Source: Anaerolineae bacterium
GTDB lineage: Bacteria; Chloroflexota; Anaerolineae; B4-G1; DUEL01
Direction of reading: 5' to 3'
DNA: 64,000 bases
NCBI GenBank assembly: GCA_016931695.1
Contig: JAFGEI010000217.1
Location: 30,248-94,247, forward strand
A model generated the notes under the pieces. It searched no databases. It saw nothing but the letters and a program-made list of their open reading frames with translations, and was not told where the DNA came from. How positions within the stretch are numbered: the first letter of the stretch is position 1; every line of letters begins with the position of its first letter. Below, piece after piece: positions 7,939-16,811 of this stretch. A program made the translations under genes and the position numbers.

Positions 7939-10900
7939 CTAGGGCCCATCCTGTACAGTGATAGGCAGGTAAATGAACGATCCGCCGCTGGTAACGACGA
8001 CCGTGGTGGTCGTCGTCGCCGAACTGACCGTGTTGCTGGCGGTGACGATCGCCGTATAGACGCCAGGGGCGGCGTAGGCGTGATAGACCTGCGCCCCAGC
8101 CCCAAACGTCCCGTCCCCCAGGTCCCAGGCATAGTCCACCGGGTTGCCCTCAGTGACCATGGCGGAAAGCGCCACCAGCGTTCCTACCGGCTTGGGACTG
8201 TTGTTGATCGCCGCAAGACCGGCGACCGGGATCGGGGTGCGGAAATCCGTCTCGGCCCAGCTGTTCCAGGGCACGTGGATCCAGCGGCTGGCCTGCTGGC
8301 CGAGCAGGTTGTTGGGACGATAGAGCAGGCGAACGCGCCAGTGATAGGACGTGCCCATCGCCAGCCCGGTGACCTCCTCGACGAGGAGCACGTTAGGAGT
8401 GACCACAGTGGTCCACGCCGCGCTGGTGCCGCTGATGACGACCGTCTCGGTGTAGGGCACGCCAACGGGCGCCACCTCCCACTGCAGCTTGACGTCCCCG
8501 CGCCCGATCGGCAGGCGCCCATTCAGCTGGAGCTGCACCGAGGTGGTCGAGTCGCTCATCCCCAGCCAGGAGATGGACCGGGCGCCAGCGGTGAACATCT
8601 GGCGCGGCAGGTAGGGCAGGCCGTTTCCGGCCCCCACAGAGTAGTAAACGGAAGCAACGCCCTCGCCGCTCTGGCCGGCGCTGGCGTCGGGGGCACCGAC
8701 GACGAGGTCGGCATAGCCATCCCCATCGACGTCGCCGGCCGTTCCAACCGCCTGGCCAAAGTGCGCGCCGTCCTGCTCCCCATCTGTCATCCAGCAAGGG
8801 TCCGGGTCCAAATCGTACCGGGTGCCGCAAAAGACATAGACCCGGCCCCGATCCGGGCCTGTGCCGTCGTATCCGGGCGCAGCGACGGCGGTGTCGGCAT
8901 AGTGGTCGCCGTTGACGTCGCCCAGCCCGGTCACGGCAGCGCCAAAGTGAGCGCTGTGCTGGCTCCCTTTGGCGGTCCAGGCGGGAACGATCCCGATGCC
9001 GCCCGGCCAGCCACGGTAGATAAAGACCGCGCCGGCATCGGTGTACGTATCGTCATAGTAAGGAGCGCCGACGACGAGGTCGGAGTAGTTATCGCCATTC
9101 ACGTCGCCAGCGTTGCCCAGCGCCGCGCCAAGCCGGGCGCCGTCCTGATCGCCCTCGACGGTCCAGTCGCGCGTCGTGCTCAACCCGGCCGCAGAACCCC
9201 AGTAGCCGAATGCCGCCCCGGCGTCGACATCGTCGTTATCATAGCCGGGGGCGCCGACGATCACTTCGCTGTAGCCGTCATTGTTCGGGTCGCCCGCACT
9301 GCCCACCACGCTTCCGTACAGCGATCCCTCCTGGCCCCCATCCGCCATCCAGTCGTAGATGGCGCTGAGGCCAGCCGCGGAGCCATAGTAGACAAAAGCC
9401 GCGCCCTCATTCAACTGCCCGCCGTCGAAACCGGGGGCGCCGACGACGACATCGCCGTAGCCATCGCCGTTGACGTCGCCCGCCGTTGCCACGGAATGTC
9501 CATAGGCCGCTGCCACCTGCCCGCCCAGGCCGATCCAATCCGCCGTCAGGCTCAAGCCGGACGCCGAGCCGTGGTAGACAAAGGCAGCGCCCTCGTCGCC
9601 ATACGCGTCGGTGTAGCCGTCCGCGCCGACGACGACGTCGCCGTAGCCGTCGCCGTTGACGTCGCCCGCGCTGCCCACCGAAAGGCCCATGTAGGCCCAC
9701 GCCTGGTCGCCCTCGACCATCCAGTCCGCCGTCGTATTCAGACCCCAGGCGGAACCGTGGTAGACGACGGCGGCGCCTTCGTCCTCCTGGCCATTGTCAT
9801 AGTAGGGCAGGCCGACGATGACGTCGGCATAGCCGTCGCCGTTGACGTCGCCCGCCGTCCCCACCGCGGCGCCCATCATCGCGCCGTCCTGGTCCCCTTC
9901 CGCCGTCCAGTTTGCCGTTTCCTGCAGGCCGTCGGTAGAACCATAGAAGGCATAGGCCATGCCCTCGTTGTCCTCCCCCTCGTTGCTGCGCGGGGAACCG
10001 ACGACGATGTCGCTGTAGCCATCGCCGTTGACGTCCCCCGCCAGGCCCGTCGAGGTGCCAAAGCCACAGTTCTCTTGATCGCCCTCGACGATCCAGTCCG
10101 GCGTTGCCGCGGGACCGGACGACGAGCCGTGATAGACAAAAAGCCGGCCCTCGTTGGCCAGCTCGTTGTCATACTGCTCGGCGGCGATGACGAGATCGGC
10201 ATAGCCATCGCCGTCGACGTCGCCGGCGGTGCTGACCTGGTTTCCCATCTGGGCGCCGGCCTGGTCAGATTCGCCGACCCAGGCCGGGGAAGTATCCAGC
10301 CCTGACGACGCGCCATAGTAGAGAAAGGCCGCCCCTTCGCTGATTTCGCCGTTCTCATAACCGGTCATGCCGACGAGAACGTCGCCATAGCCATCGCCGT
10401 TCACGTCGCCCGCCATGCCGACCGCGGCGCCATAATAGCCAAAGTCCTGATCCCCTTCCATCATCCAGGCCGGGGTGACCTCCAGGCCGGTCGCCGAGCC
10501 GTGGTAGACGAATGCAGCGCCCTCGTTCGATTCGCCAGCGTCGTAGAGGATGGCGCCGACGACGACATCATAATACCCGTCGCCGTTCACATCACCGGCC
10601 GTGCTGACGGCACTGCCGAAACGGGCGTTGATCTGTCCACCATTGGCGACCCAGGCGGGAGCCAGGCCCAGCCCGCCGGCGGAGCCGTGGTAGACAAAAA
10701 CCATGCCCTCGTTGGACTCGCTGTTGTCATAGAGCTCGGCGCCGACGATGACGTCGGCATAGCCATCGCCGTTCACGTCCCCCGCGGCTTTGATCGCGCT
10801 GCCCAGAAACGCATCGTCCTGGTCGCCCTCGACCATCCAGTCGGGCGCGGTGCTGGGGCCAGTGGCAGAGCCGTAATAGGCATAGACGCTGCCCTCGTCG

Positions 10901-12012
10901 ACCTGGCCGTCGTCGAACTCGGGCGCGCTGACGATCACGTCGCCAAAGCCATCGCCGTTCACGTCCCCAGCCATCGCAACGGCGCTGGCAAAGTGGGCGC
11001 TGGCCTGGCTGAACTCGACCGTCCAGCCGGGGGTTGTGCTCAGGCCGTCGACTGAACCGAAAAAGATAAAGGCCGCGCCCGCATCGACGTCCCCATTGTC
11101 GTAATAGGGTGCGCCGACGATGACCTCGGCATAGCCGTCTCCATTCACGTCGCCGGCCGAATCTACGGCGGTGCCAAAGAAAGCGCCGACCTGCCCACCC
11201 TCCGTATACCAGCTCACCTCAGTGGCCAGACCATCGGTAGCGGCGGAGAGGACAGCAGAGAAGGTGAGGGGATAAACAGCCGCCGGGGCATCGCCGGCCA
11301 GTTCGAGGGTCCAGGCCTGCAATTCCGCGCCCGAAACTCGAAGCTGGGCGGCCAGTTGGCGACCGGTGGCGTCGACGAGGCGCAGGTCAGTGTAGCGCAG
11401 GACGGGCTGCCCATCCGCCGCGGTCAGCTCGACGTCATCGCCGACGCGACGCGGGACGAGGTCACCGCTGATATCCAGGATCAGAGACAGCGGGCCGGCA
11501 GAGAGGGGGGCTGAGAGGACAAGTTCCTGCCGCAGGCCGCGCGCGTCGTTGTGATACCGTTCGACGATGCCGGGACGGCGGTATTCGACCACATGGCCGT
11601 CTGGATAAAGGGCCGCTGCGCCGACGGGCATCCCCCCCCAGGCGGAGAGGGAGAGATTCAAACGCCAGGGCGGCGCCGCGGCGTCATCCGCCCAGGTGCG
11701 GGGGATTACCGCCACCTCGCCGGGGGTAAAGTAGACGCGCAGGTTGTGGGCCCGGTTGGGAGCGTGATAAGCCGCCGCCACGTCCGCCAGGTGCGTCCTT
11801 TCCTGCCAGGTGACCTGGTACTCGGCGAGCTGGACGCTCCCCATCGCTCTCGTCCACCAATCGCCGCCTGTTTCTGCGGCAGTGACCGCCAGCAGAGCGC
11901 CCGCCCGTTCACCTGGCACCAGGGGAGCCGCAAACATCTGCGCGGCCCAAGGGCCAGGCAACACTGCCATGCCAATGATGACAACCATGATCGAGAAACG
12001 CCAGAACTTCAT
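7939..12012 (-). CDS. Secreted FG-GAP/integrin-alpha repeat protein with C-terminal PKD domain
   Basis: This 1357-residue exported protein starts at the ATG at 12012 after GGAGG; the track's upstream extension covers a repeat element. An N-terminal signal segment (KFWRFSIMVVIIGMAVLPG) ends near QMFAAP. About 250 residues with no recognised family follow. Then come 14 repeats of about 62 residues, each with a calcium-binding-like GDVNGDGYxDVxVGAP core (FG-GAP/VCBS repeat). After a fibronectin-like stretch comes a PKD domain (VDYAWDLGDGTFGAG, YHAYAAPGVYTAIVTASN). The end is FIYLPITVQDGP, a YLP motif shared with another exported protein in this window. Fourteen blades would fit two seven-bladed propellers. 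A surface or adhesion role is an inference from the fold. Confidence 0.92.
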   Translation of the reverse strand: MKFWRFSIMVVIIGMAVLPGPWAAQMFAAPLVPGERAGALLAVTAAETGGDWWTRAMGSVQLAEYQVTWQERTHLADVAAAYHAPNRAHNLRVYFTPGEVAVIPRTWADDAAAPPWRLNLSLSAWGGMPVGAAALYPDGHVVEYRRPGIVERYHNDARGLRQELVLSAPLSAGPLSLILDISGDLVPRRVGDDVELTAADGQPVLRYTDLRLVDATGRQLAAQLRVSGAELQAWTLELAGDAPAAVYPLTFSAVLSAATDGLATEVSWYTEGGQVGAFFGTAVDSAGDVNGDGYAEVIVGAPYYDNGDVDAGAAFIFFGSVDGLSTTPGWTVEFSQASAHFASAVAMAGDVNGDGFGDVIVSAPEFDDGQVDEGSVYAYYGSATGPSTAPDWMVEGDQDDAFLGSAIKAAGDVNGDGYADVIVGAELYDNSESNEGMVFVYHGSAGGLGLAPAWVANGGQINARFGSAVSTAGDVNGDGYYDVVVGAILYDAGESNEGAAFVYHGSATGLEVTPAWMMEGDQDFGYYGAAVGMAGDVNGDGYGDVLVGMTGYENGEISEGAAFLYYGASSGLDTSPAWVGESDQAGAQMGNQVSTAGDVDGDGYADLVIAAEQYDNELANEGRLFVYHGSSSGPAATPDWIVEGDQENCGFGTSTGLAGDVNGDGYSDIVVGSPRSNEGEDNEGMAYAFYGSTDGLQETANWTAEGDQDGAMMGAAVGTAGDVNGDGYADVIVGLPYYDNGQEDEGAAVVYHGSAWGLNTTADWMVEGDQAWAYMGLSVGSAGDVNGDGYGDVVVGADGYTDAYGDEGAAFVYHGSASGLSLTADWIGLGGQVAAAYGHSVATAGDVNGDGYGDVVVGAPGFDGGQLNEGAAFVYYGSAAGLSAIYDWMADGGQEGSLYGSVVGSAGDPNNDGYSEVIVGAPGYDNDDVDAGAAFGYWGSAAGLSTTRDWTVEGDQDGARLGAALGNAGDVNGDNYSDLVVGAPYYDDTYTDAGAVFIYRGWPGGIGIVPAWTAKGSQHSAHFGAAVTGLGDVNGDHYADTAVAAPGYDGTGPDRGRVYVFCGTRYDLDPDPCWMTDGEQDGAHFGQAVGTAGDVDGDGYADLVVGAPDASAGQSGEGVASVYYSVGAGNGLPYLPRQMFTAGARSISWLGMSDSTTSVQLQLNGRLPIGRGDVKLQWEVAPVGVPYTETVVISGTSAAWTTVVTPNVLLVEEVTGLAMGTSYHWRVRLLYRPNNLLGQQASRWIHVPWNSWAETDFRTPIPVAGLAAINNSPKPVGTLVALSAMVTEGNPVDYAWDLGDGTFGAGAQVYHAYAAPGVYTAIVTASNTVSSATTTTTVVVTSGGSFIYLPITVQDGP
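8690..11200 (-). repeat. 14 tandem coding repeats of about 186 bp (FG-GAP blades)
   Basis: The complement of GGCATAGCCATCGCCGTT-like units recurs every 183-190 bases from about 8707 to 11125, inside one open frame. Neighbouring units are similar at the DNA level, so this stretch is prone to slippage and assembly collapse. It is a protein repeat, not a CRISPR array. Confidence 0.9.
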
Positions 12013-12035
12013 TGATACCTCCAGATGTAAAAAGT

Positions 12036-12184
12036 CAACGCTCAGCCAGTTGCCCTTGGATGATTCCCCAAGCACGGAGAAAGAGGGTTTGTGGGTGTCG
12101 GGGGCGGCAAAGCCGCCTGCAACACCCGCAAACCCCCCTCTCCAGCCTTGGGAGGGCATCCCGGCGGCTCGCCTGAGCAGTTAG
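12036..12184. repeat. Dispersed palindromic element R1 (AACTGCTCAG family)
   Basis: The ends are imperfect inverted copies: AACGCTCAG...TTGGATGATTCCCCAAG on the left and CTTGGGAGGGCATCC...CTGAGCAGTTAG on the right. The centre is a GGGTTTGTGGGTGTCG-GGCGGC-AAA-GCCGCC-TGCAACACCCGCAAACCC hairpin. Related copies lie at 23131, 30374 and 63666. No transposase is inside. Confidence 0.75.
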
Positions 12185-12220
12185 GAATCAAGTGCGAACA
12201 GCTTGAGCGGTTGCGCTGTG

Positions 12221-12248
12221 AGTATATGTAGAATACCGCGTTTGTCAA
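12221..12248 (-). promoter_or_regulatory. Promoter of the FG-GAP gene (minus strand)
   Basis: Read on the minus strand, TTGACA (12248-12243) and TATACT (12226-12221) are 16 bases apart, a near-consensus sigma70-type promoter. The same TTGACA-16-TATACT arrangement precedes the FHA operon at 23285-23312. Confidence 0.75.
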
Positions 12249-12337
12249 GACACACTCGAACGGGAGCGATGGAATTGCCCTCTTCCCTGTTCCGTGCTAC
12301 CATGGGGCGCTGTGAAGCACGACAAGGCCGGATAAAT

Positions 12338-13138
12338 ATGAATGATTTGCAGCCCATGACCAGCCATCCTCAATCCGTCATCGACGCACTTCAAGAACGG
12401 ATCGACTACCGTTTCGCAGAGACCGACTGGCTACTCCGCGCCCTGACCCATTCTTCCTACCTCAACGAACACCCGGAAGAGAAAAGCGACAACCAACGGC
12501 TCGAATTCCTGGGCGATGCGGTGCTCGACTTTGCCGTCGCCGCGTGGATTTTTGTCGCTTACCCCGAATTTCAGGAAGGAGAGATGACCCGGCTGCGAGC
12601 AGCGTTGGTGAGGGAAGAGCAACTGGCCGCTTTTGCCCGCCAGTTGGGCCTGGGCGCAGCGCTGCGGTTGGGCCGGGGCGAGGAGGAGGGCGGCGGCCAG
12701 GCCCGGCCGGCGAACCTGGCCGACGCTTTTGAAGCCCTGATGGGGGCGCTTTACCTGGACGGCGGGCTGGCCCCCGTCCAGCAAATCTTGCTGCAATTGA
12801 TCCAGCCCGTTGCCGAGCGGATCATTTCCAGTGCCGCGGATAAGGACGCCAAAAGCCGCTTCCAGGAATGGGCCCAGGGCACGCTCGGGGTGACGCCGCG
12901 CTACCACATCGTCGACGAGACAGGCCCCGACCACGACAAACTCTTTGTCGCCGAGATCACCCTGGAGCAAACGGTCGTCGGGCGGGGAGAGGGCCATTCC
13001 AAACAGCTCGCCGAACAAGCAGCCGCCCAGGCAGCGTGGGAAGAAATGTCCCAAGCGAACCGGATTGTCACTGCCCAACCGGTCGCCGCAGGTGGGGGGG
13101 CAGGCGAAGCGGGAGAGCACCCAGGTACAACCGGCTGA
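12338..13138 (+). CDS. rnc: Ribonuclease III
   Basis: This 266-residue protein cleaves double-stranded RNA in rRNA and mRNA processing. The RNase III domain covers roughly residues 15-160 with the signature [21 protein letters not shown] and the second catalytic segment [20 protein letters not shown] double-stranded RNA-binding domain follows ([23 protein letters not shown] ... [13 protein letters not shown]). The C-terminus is a Gly-rich tail ([12 protein letters not shown]). The ATG at 12338 is chosen because it gives the usual N-terminal length; its ribosome-binding site is weak (AAGG), and the ATG at 12356 is an alternative. An acyl-CoA mutase gene follows after 41 bases. Confidence 0.96.
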   Translation: MNDLQPMTSHPQSVIDALQERIDYRFAETDWLLRALTHSSYLNEHPEEKSDNQRLEFLGDAVLDFAVAAWIFVAYPEFQEGEMTRLRAALVREEQLAAFARQLGLGAALRLGRGEEEGGGQARPANLADAFEALMGALYLDGGLAPVQQILLQLIQPVAERIISSAADKDAKSRFQEWAQGTLGVTPRYHIVDETGPDHDKLFVAEITLEQTVVGRGEGHSKQLAEQAAAQAAWEEMSQANRIVTAQPVAAGGGAGEAGEHPGTTG

Positions 13139-13179
13139 GTCGTGGCCGATCGTACAGCCTACACGCAATGGGGGTACTG

Positions 13180-14853
13180 ATGAACAAGAAAGAACGCGAA
13201 AAGATAAAAAATGCGCTGGAGCAGTGGGAACGGACGACGTTACAACCGACGTTGGAGCGCCGGGCAGAACGGAGCGAAGAATTCATCACCGCTTCCAGCG
13301 ACCCGGTCAAGCGGCTGTACACCCCGCTGGACGTAGAAGGGGAATATGCGGAAAAGCTGGGCTTTCCGGGCGAATACCCATTCACCCGCGGCGTGCATCC
13401 GACCATGCACCGCGGCCGGCTGTGGACGATGCGAATGTTTGCCGGATTTGGTACCGCGGAAGAGACCAACGCCCGCTTCAAGTACCTGCTGGAACAGGGC
13501 CAGACGGGGCTGTCCGTTGCCTTTGACCTGCCGACGCTGATGGGATACGACACCGACGCTCCCCAGGCGATGGGCGAGTTTGGCAAATGCGGCGTGGCAA
13601 TCTCTTCGCTCAAGGACATGGAGATTCTCTTCGACGGCATTCCGCTGGACAAGGTGACGACCTCGATGACGATCAACAGTCCGGCCGCGGTGGTCTGGGC
13701 CATGTACATTGCCGCTGCCGAGCAGCAAGGGGTGCCAATGTACCAGTTGGGCGGTACGATCCAGAACGACATCTTGAAAGAGTACATTGCGCAGAAGGAA
13801 TACATCTTTCCCCCCCACCCTTCGATGCGGCTGGTGACCGACACGGTGGAATTTGGCAGCGAGAACCTGCCGCAGTGGAACACCATCTCGATCTCTGGCT
13901 ACCACATCCGCGAGGCCGGGGCGACGGCGGCCCAAGAGCTGGCCTTTACCCTGATCGACGGCATCGAGTACGTCCGCTGGGCGCTGGAGCGGGGGCTCGA
14001 CGTCGACGCCTTTGCGCCGCGCCTGTCCTACTTTTTCAACTGCCACAACGACTTTTTGGAGGAAATCGCCAAGTTCCGCGCCGCACGCCGAATATGGGCG
14101 CGGGAGATGCGCGAGACCTTTGGCGCCCAGAATCCCCGCTCCTGGTGGCTGCGCTTCCACACCCAGACCGCTGGCTGCACCCTCACCGCCAAGCAGCCCG
14201 AGATCAACATCGTCCGCGTGGCCATCCAGGCCCTGGCCGCAGTGCTCGGCGGAACTCAGAGCCTGCACACCAACAGCATGGACGAAGCCCTGGCACTGCC
14301 CAGCGAGTTTGCCGTCACCGTTGCCCTGCGCACCCAGCAGATCATCGCCCACGAGTCGGGCGTGGTCAACACCGTCGATCCGCTGGGTGGCTCTTATGCC
14401 ATCGAGGCCCTCACCGATCGCATGGAGCAACAGGCGTACGACTACTTTGCGCGCATCGAGGCCCTGGGCGGGGTGCTGCCCGCTATCGAGCTGGGTTTCT
14501 TTCAGCAAGAGATCGCCGACGCCGCCTACCGCTACCAGCGCGAGATCGACGCGCAGCGGCGGGTGATTGTCGGGGTCAACGAGTACGCAGACGACGAGCC
14601 GCTGCGGATCCCGCTGCTGGAGATGGATCCGCAAGGGTATGAGCGGCAGCGGGCGCGGTTGGAACAGGTGCGGAAAGAGCGGGACAATGGCGCCGTAGGC
14701 CAGGCCCTCGACCGCCTGCGCATTGCCGCCGAGGGCAGCGAAAACACCATGCCCCACATCCTGCGCGCGGTGAGAGCCTACGCCACGCTGCAAGAGGTCA
14801 TGGACATCTTTCGCGAGGTGTTTGGCCTGTACCAGGAGCCGATGATTTTATAG
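13180..14853 (+). CDS. B12-dependent acyl-CoA mutase large subunit, isobutyryl-CoA mutase-type active site
   Basis: This 557-residue protein is the catalytic TIM-barrel domain of the methylmalonyl-CoA mutase family, without the cobalamin-binding domain, so it needs a separate small subunit not seen here. The ATG at 13180 is used; an ATG at 13168 is possible. Family motifs include [35 protein letters not shown] and [16 protein letters not shown] (with the catalytic His). The two residues that set substrate choice differ from methylmalonyl-CoA mutase: Tyr89 (RQYAGF) is Phe (RMFAGF), and Arg207 (MVRNTY) is Gln (IAQKEY). Phe/Gln is the isobutyryl-CoA mutase pattern. Isobutyryl-CoA to n-butyryl-CoA is therefore the favoured reaction. 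Automatic annotation is likely to say methylmalonyl-CoA mutase. Confidence 0.9.
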   Translation: MNKKEREKIKNALEQWERTTLQPTLERRAERSEEFITASSDPVKRLYTPLDVEGEYAEKLGFPGEYPFTRGVHPTMHRGRLWTMRMFAGFGTAEETNARFKYLLEQGQTGLSVAFDLPTLMGYDTDAPQAMGEFGKCGVAISSLKDMEILFDGIPLDKVTTSMTINSPAAVVWAMYIAAAEQQGVPMYQLGGTIQNDILKEYIAQKEYIFPPHPSMRLVTDTVEFGSENLPQWNTISISGYHIREAGATAAQELAFTLIDGIEYVRWALERGLDVDAFAPRLSYFFNCHNDFLEEIAKFRAARRIWAREMRETFGAQNPRSWWLRFHTQTAGCTLTAKQPEINIVRVAIQALAAVLGGTQSLHTNSMDEALALPSEFAVTVALRTQQIIAHESGVVNTVDPLGGSYAIEALTDRMEQQAYDYFARIEALGGVLPAIELGFFQQEIADAAYRYQREIDAQRRVIVGVNEYADDEPLRIPLLEMDPQGYERQRARLEQVRKERDNGAVGQALDRLRIAAEGSENTMPHILRAVRAYATLQEVMDIFREVFGLYQEPMIL

Positions 14854-14874
14854 CGGGCGCCCTTCCGAGCAACC

Positions 14875-15540
14875 TCAATACCCTGCCCCCTCCAAGAGGT
14901 TGATCGCTGCGATCAGCACGTTCAGGGCATTGTTCACCTCTTGCCGCGCCACTCCCCACTGCTGGAAGGGGATGCTTCCTCCCTCCGGGTTGGCCAAAAA
15001 GTCCCGGCAATTCTGGGTCATATTTGCCGCACCAGACGAAAAAATATAGACTGCTTGCTGATAGCTGGCGTAGGCGTTTTGCACCGTCGAACTGCTCCCG
15101 GAGACATTGTAGGTTGGCGCAGCGACGATGGCATCGTAAGAATCGACAACGTCCTGACAGTCGATCCACCCCTGTCTCACTGCGACGTCGATCAGGCCGC
15201 CAAATCTCTCGATTTGCGTGCGCTTGGTGCGCAGCGTGCCCAACAGCTGAGACCCAACGTCCCGTGGAACGGCGGTCGGCGGGGGGCCAGCTGGAGTTGC
15301 AGTGGCAGTCGCCGTTTCGGTGGGCGGTGGAACGGGGGTCGACGTCAACGTGGGAGTTGGTTCTGGCGTCGGCGTATTCGTCGGCTCCGGCGTGTAGGTC
15401 GGCAGAGGGGTATAGGTCGGATAAGGCGTCGCGGTTGGATACGGCGTAGGCGTCGGCTCCTCTTCGGTCAGGCTGCATGCCGCCTGGACCACAATCGACA
15501 ATAAAAGGCAAATAACCAGAACGAGCAATTTCTTTTTCAC
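14875..15540 (-). CDS. Exported Thr-Pro-rich linker protein, unknown function
   Basis: The protein has 221 residues from the GTG at 15540, which sits six bases after AAGGAGG; the track's ATG upstream would place this site inside the gene. The N-terminus KKKLLVLVICLLLSIVVQAAC is a signal segment ending in an AAC that could be an imperfect lipobox. About 65 residues rich in Thr and Pro follow (TPTPYPTATPYPTYTP), a spacer typical of Chloroflexota surface proteins. The C-terminal 130 residues contain no domain I recognise; they look helical, with two cysteines. Its promoter -35 coincides with a GAAC-N4-GTTC SOS-type box shared with divergent recA, so damage-dependent expression is possible. Confidence 0.8.
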   Translation of the reverse strand: MKKKLLVLVICLLLSIVVQAACSLTEEEPTPTPYPTATPYPTYTPLPTYTPEPTNTPTPEPTPTLTSTPVPPPTETATATATPAGPPPTAVPRDVGSQLLGTLRTKRTQIERFGGLIDVAVRQGWIDCQDVVDSYDAIVAAPTYNVSGSSSTVQNAYASYQQAVYIFSSGAANMTQNCRDFLANPEGGSIPFQQWGVARQEVNNALNVLIAAINLLEGAGY

Positions 15541-15634
15541 GTTTTTCCTCCTTGAATCCAGTTGCATCATCGATACCCGTCTCGCTTTGATCCCTGCAAA
15601 AGGAAAAAGTCCAGGCCGACAGCGGGGACGGCAC

Positions 15635-15663
15635 ATTATAGCATAGAACGCGCGAGGGAACCA
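15635..15663 (-). promoter_or_regulatory. Promoter of the Thr-Pro-rich exported protein (minus strand)
   Basis: The minus strand shows TATAAT (15640-15635). A weak -35, TGGTTC, lies 17 bases upstream (15663-15658). The -35 falls inside the SOS-type box. Confidence 0.55.
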
Positions 15664-15669
15664 CTGTTC
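15658..15669. promoter_or_regulatory. SOS (LexA) box, GAACCACTGTTC
   Basis: GAAC-CACT-GTTC matches the GAACNNNNGTTC core of the Gram-positive-type LexA operator (Cheo box). It lies 86 bases before the recA ATG, 22 bases upstream of the recA -35, and directly over the -35 of the divergent gene. Binding by LexA is inferred; no lexA gene is in the window. Confidence 0.7.
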
Positions 15670-15690
15670 GAGCAAACCAGCTCAGATCAT

Positions 15691-15719
15691 TTGCTCTTTC
15701 CCCACTTTTGTAGTAAACT
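15691..15719 (+). promoter_or_regulatory. recA promoter
   Basis: TTGCTC (15691-15696) and TAAACT (15714-15719) are 17 bases apart. A small inverted repeat, GTAGT...ACTAC, spans the -10 and start region. The GAGGAGG at 15735-15741 lies 13 bases before the ATG, unusually far for a ribosome-binding site. Confidence 0.6.
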
Positions 15720-15754
15720 ATTTATCACTACAATGAGGAGGACAACGAGACAAG

Positions 15755-16789
15755 ATGACAGAAGAAGGACGCAGGAAGGCGCTGGAATCGGCGTTGGCAA
15801 CGCTGACCAAGCGGTTTGGGGAAGGGACGGTGATGCGGTTGGGGGAAGCGTCGCACCTGGCAGTGGACGTCATCCCCACCGGTTCACTCTCGCTTGATCT
15901 TGCCCTGGGCGTCGGCGGCATTCCGCGGGGCCGCGTGACAGAGATTTATGGGCCGGACGGAGCCGGCAAGACCACCCTGGCCCAGCACATTGTCGCCGAA
16001 GCGCAAAAGAAGGATGGGGTAACGGCGTACATCGATATGGAGCACGCCCTGGACCCCACCTATGCTGCTGCCTGCGGCGTTGATGTGGACAACCTCTACA
16101 TTTCTCAGCCGGATACAGGAGAACAGGCTCTCGAGATCGCCGAAGCATTGGTGCGCAGCGGTGCGGTCGACCTGGTCGTGATCGACTCGGTCGCGGCCCT
16201 CGTGCCCCGAGCGGAGCTCGAAGGCGAGATGGGGGATTCCCACCCCGGACTGCAAGCACGGCTGATGAGCCAAGCCCTGCGCAAGTTGTCGGGAGCTATC
16301 AAGCAGTCGAACACGGCCATGGTCTTTACCAACCAGCTGCGAGAAAAGATCGGCGTCATGTTCGGCAATCCCGAGACCACTTCCGGTGGCCGTGCGCTCA
16401 AATTCTATGCCAGTGTGCGGCTCGACGTGCGACGAGTGACGGGGATTAAGCACCGCGGAGAAATGATCGGCGTCCGCACCCGCGTGCGAGTGACCAAGAA
16501 CAAGGTCGCGCCGCCGTTTCGAGTTGTCGAGTTCGACATTATCTATGGCCAGGGAATCAGCCGGGAGGGCGACCTGCTAGACCTGGGCGTTGATCTTGGG
16601 GTGATCGAAAAACGGGGCTCGTATTATGGTTACCAGGGCGAGAACTTTGCCCAGGGACGGGAAAGTGCCAAGAATTACCTGGCAGAAAATCCGGAGCTGA
16701 CCAATACCATCGAGTCCGTGATTCGCCAACAGGCGCTGGTACCCCCAACCGACGATTCCGACGACTCGGAAGACATAGAATTGAGCTAG
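15755..16789 (+). CDS. recA: Recombinase A
   Basis: This 344-residue RecA catalyses strand exchange and LexA cleavage in the SOS response. It shows the Walker A motif GPDGAGKT (a variant of the usual GPESSGKT), [12 protein letters not shown], the Walker B region [24 protein letters not shown], the L2 segment [24 protein letters not shown] and the C-terminal domain, ending in an acidic tail, [12 protein letters not shown]. The ATG at 15755 gives the standard N-terminus. A GAACCACTGTTC operator upstream indicates LexA control. Downstream is a structured region ending in a strong terminator just before recX, so recX output probably depends on read-through from recA. Confidence 0.98.
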   Translation: MTEEGRRKALESALATLTKRFGEGTVMRLGEASHLAVDVIPTGSLSLDLALGVGGIPRGRVTEIYGPDGAGKTTLAQHIVAEAQKKDGVTAYIDMEHALDPTYAAACGVDVDNLYISQPDTGEQALEIAEALVRSGAVDLVVIDSVAALVPRAELEGEMGDSHPGLQARLMSQALRKLSGAIKQSNTAMVFTNQLREKIGVMFGNPETTSGGRALKFYASVRLDVRRVTGIKHRGEMIGVRTRVRVTKNKVAPPFRVVEFDIIYGQGISREGDLLDLGVDLGVIEKRGSYYGYQGENFAQGRESAKNYLAENPELTNTIESVIRQQALVPPTDDSDDSEDIELS

Positions 16790-16811
16790 GTTTTCCCAGC
16801 CAACTTCCTGC

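Larger units (their letters stand above)
12013..12337. other. Divergent intergenic region, FG-GAP gene / rnc
   Basis: This region holds the dispersed repeat copy R1 (12036-12184) and the minus-strand promoter of the FG-GAP gene (12221-12248). The rest is the leader of rnc. If the promoter is right, R1 is transcribed as the 5' untranslated region of the FG-GAP message. No plus-strand promoter with good spacing was found for rnc. Confidence 0.6.

Noticed and set aside
8080-10305. 741-residue plus-strand ORF with internal periodicity
   Set aside because: The periodicity is inherited from the FG-GAP repeats on the minus strand. It has no start signals or family match.
8690-11200. Possible CRISPR array from regular spacing
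   Set aside because: Unit length is about 186 bp, the whole unit is similar, and it is in frame within one gene; these are protein repeats. No array of 25-40 bp repeats with unique spacers was seen anywhere.
12431-13168. 245-residue minus-strand ORF over rnc
   Set aside because: It is a shadow of rnc, whose RNase III signature and dsRNA-binding domain are unambiguous.
13180-14853. Plain methylmalonyl-CoA mutase annotation
   Set aside because: The two residues that define the substrate (Tyr89 and Arg207 equivalents) are Phe and Gln, as in isobutyryl-CoA mutase.
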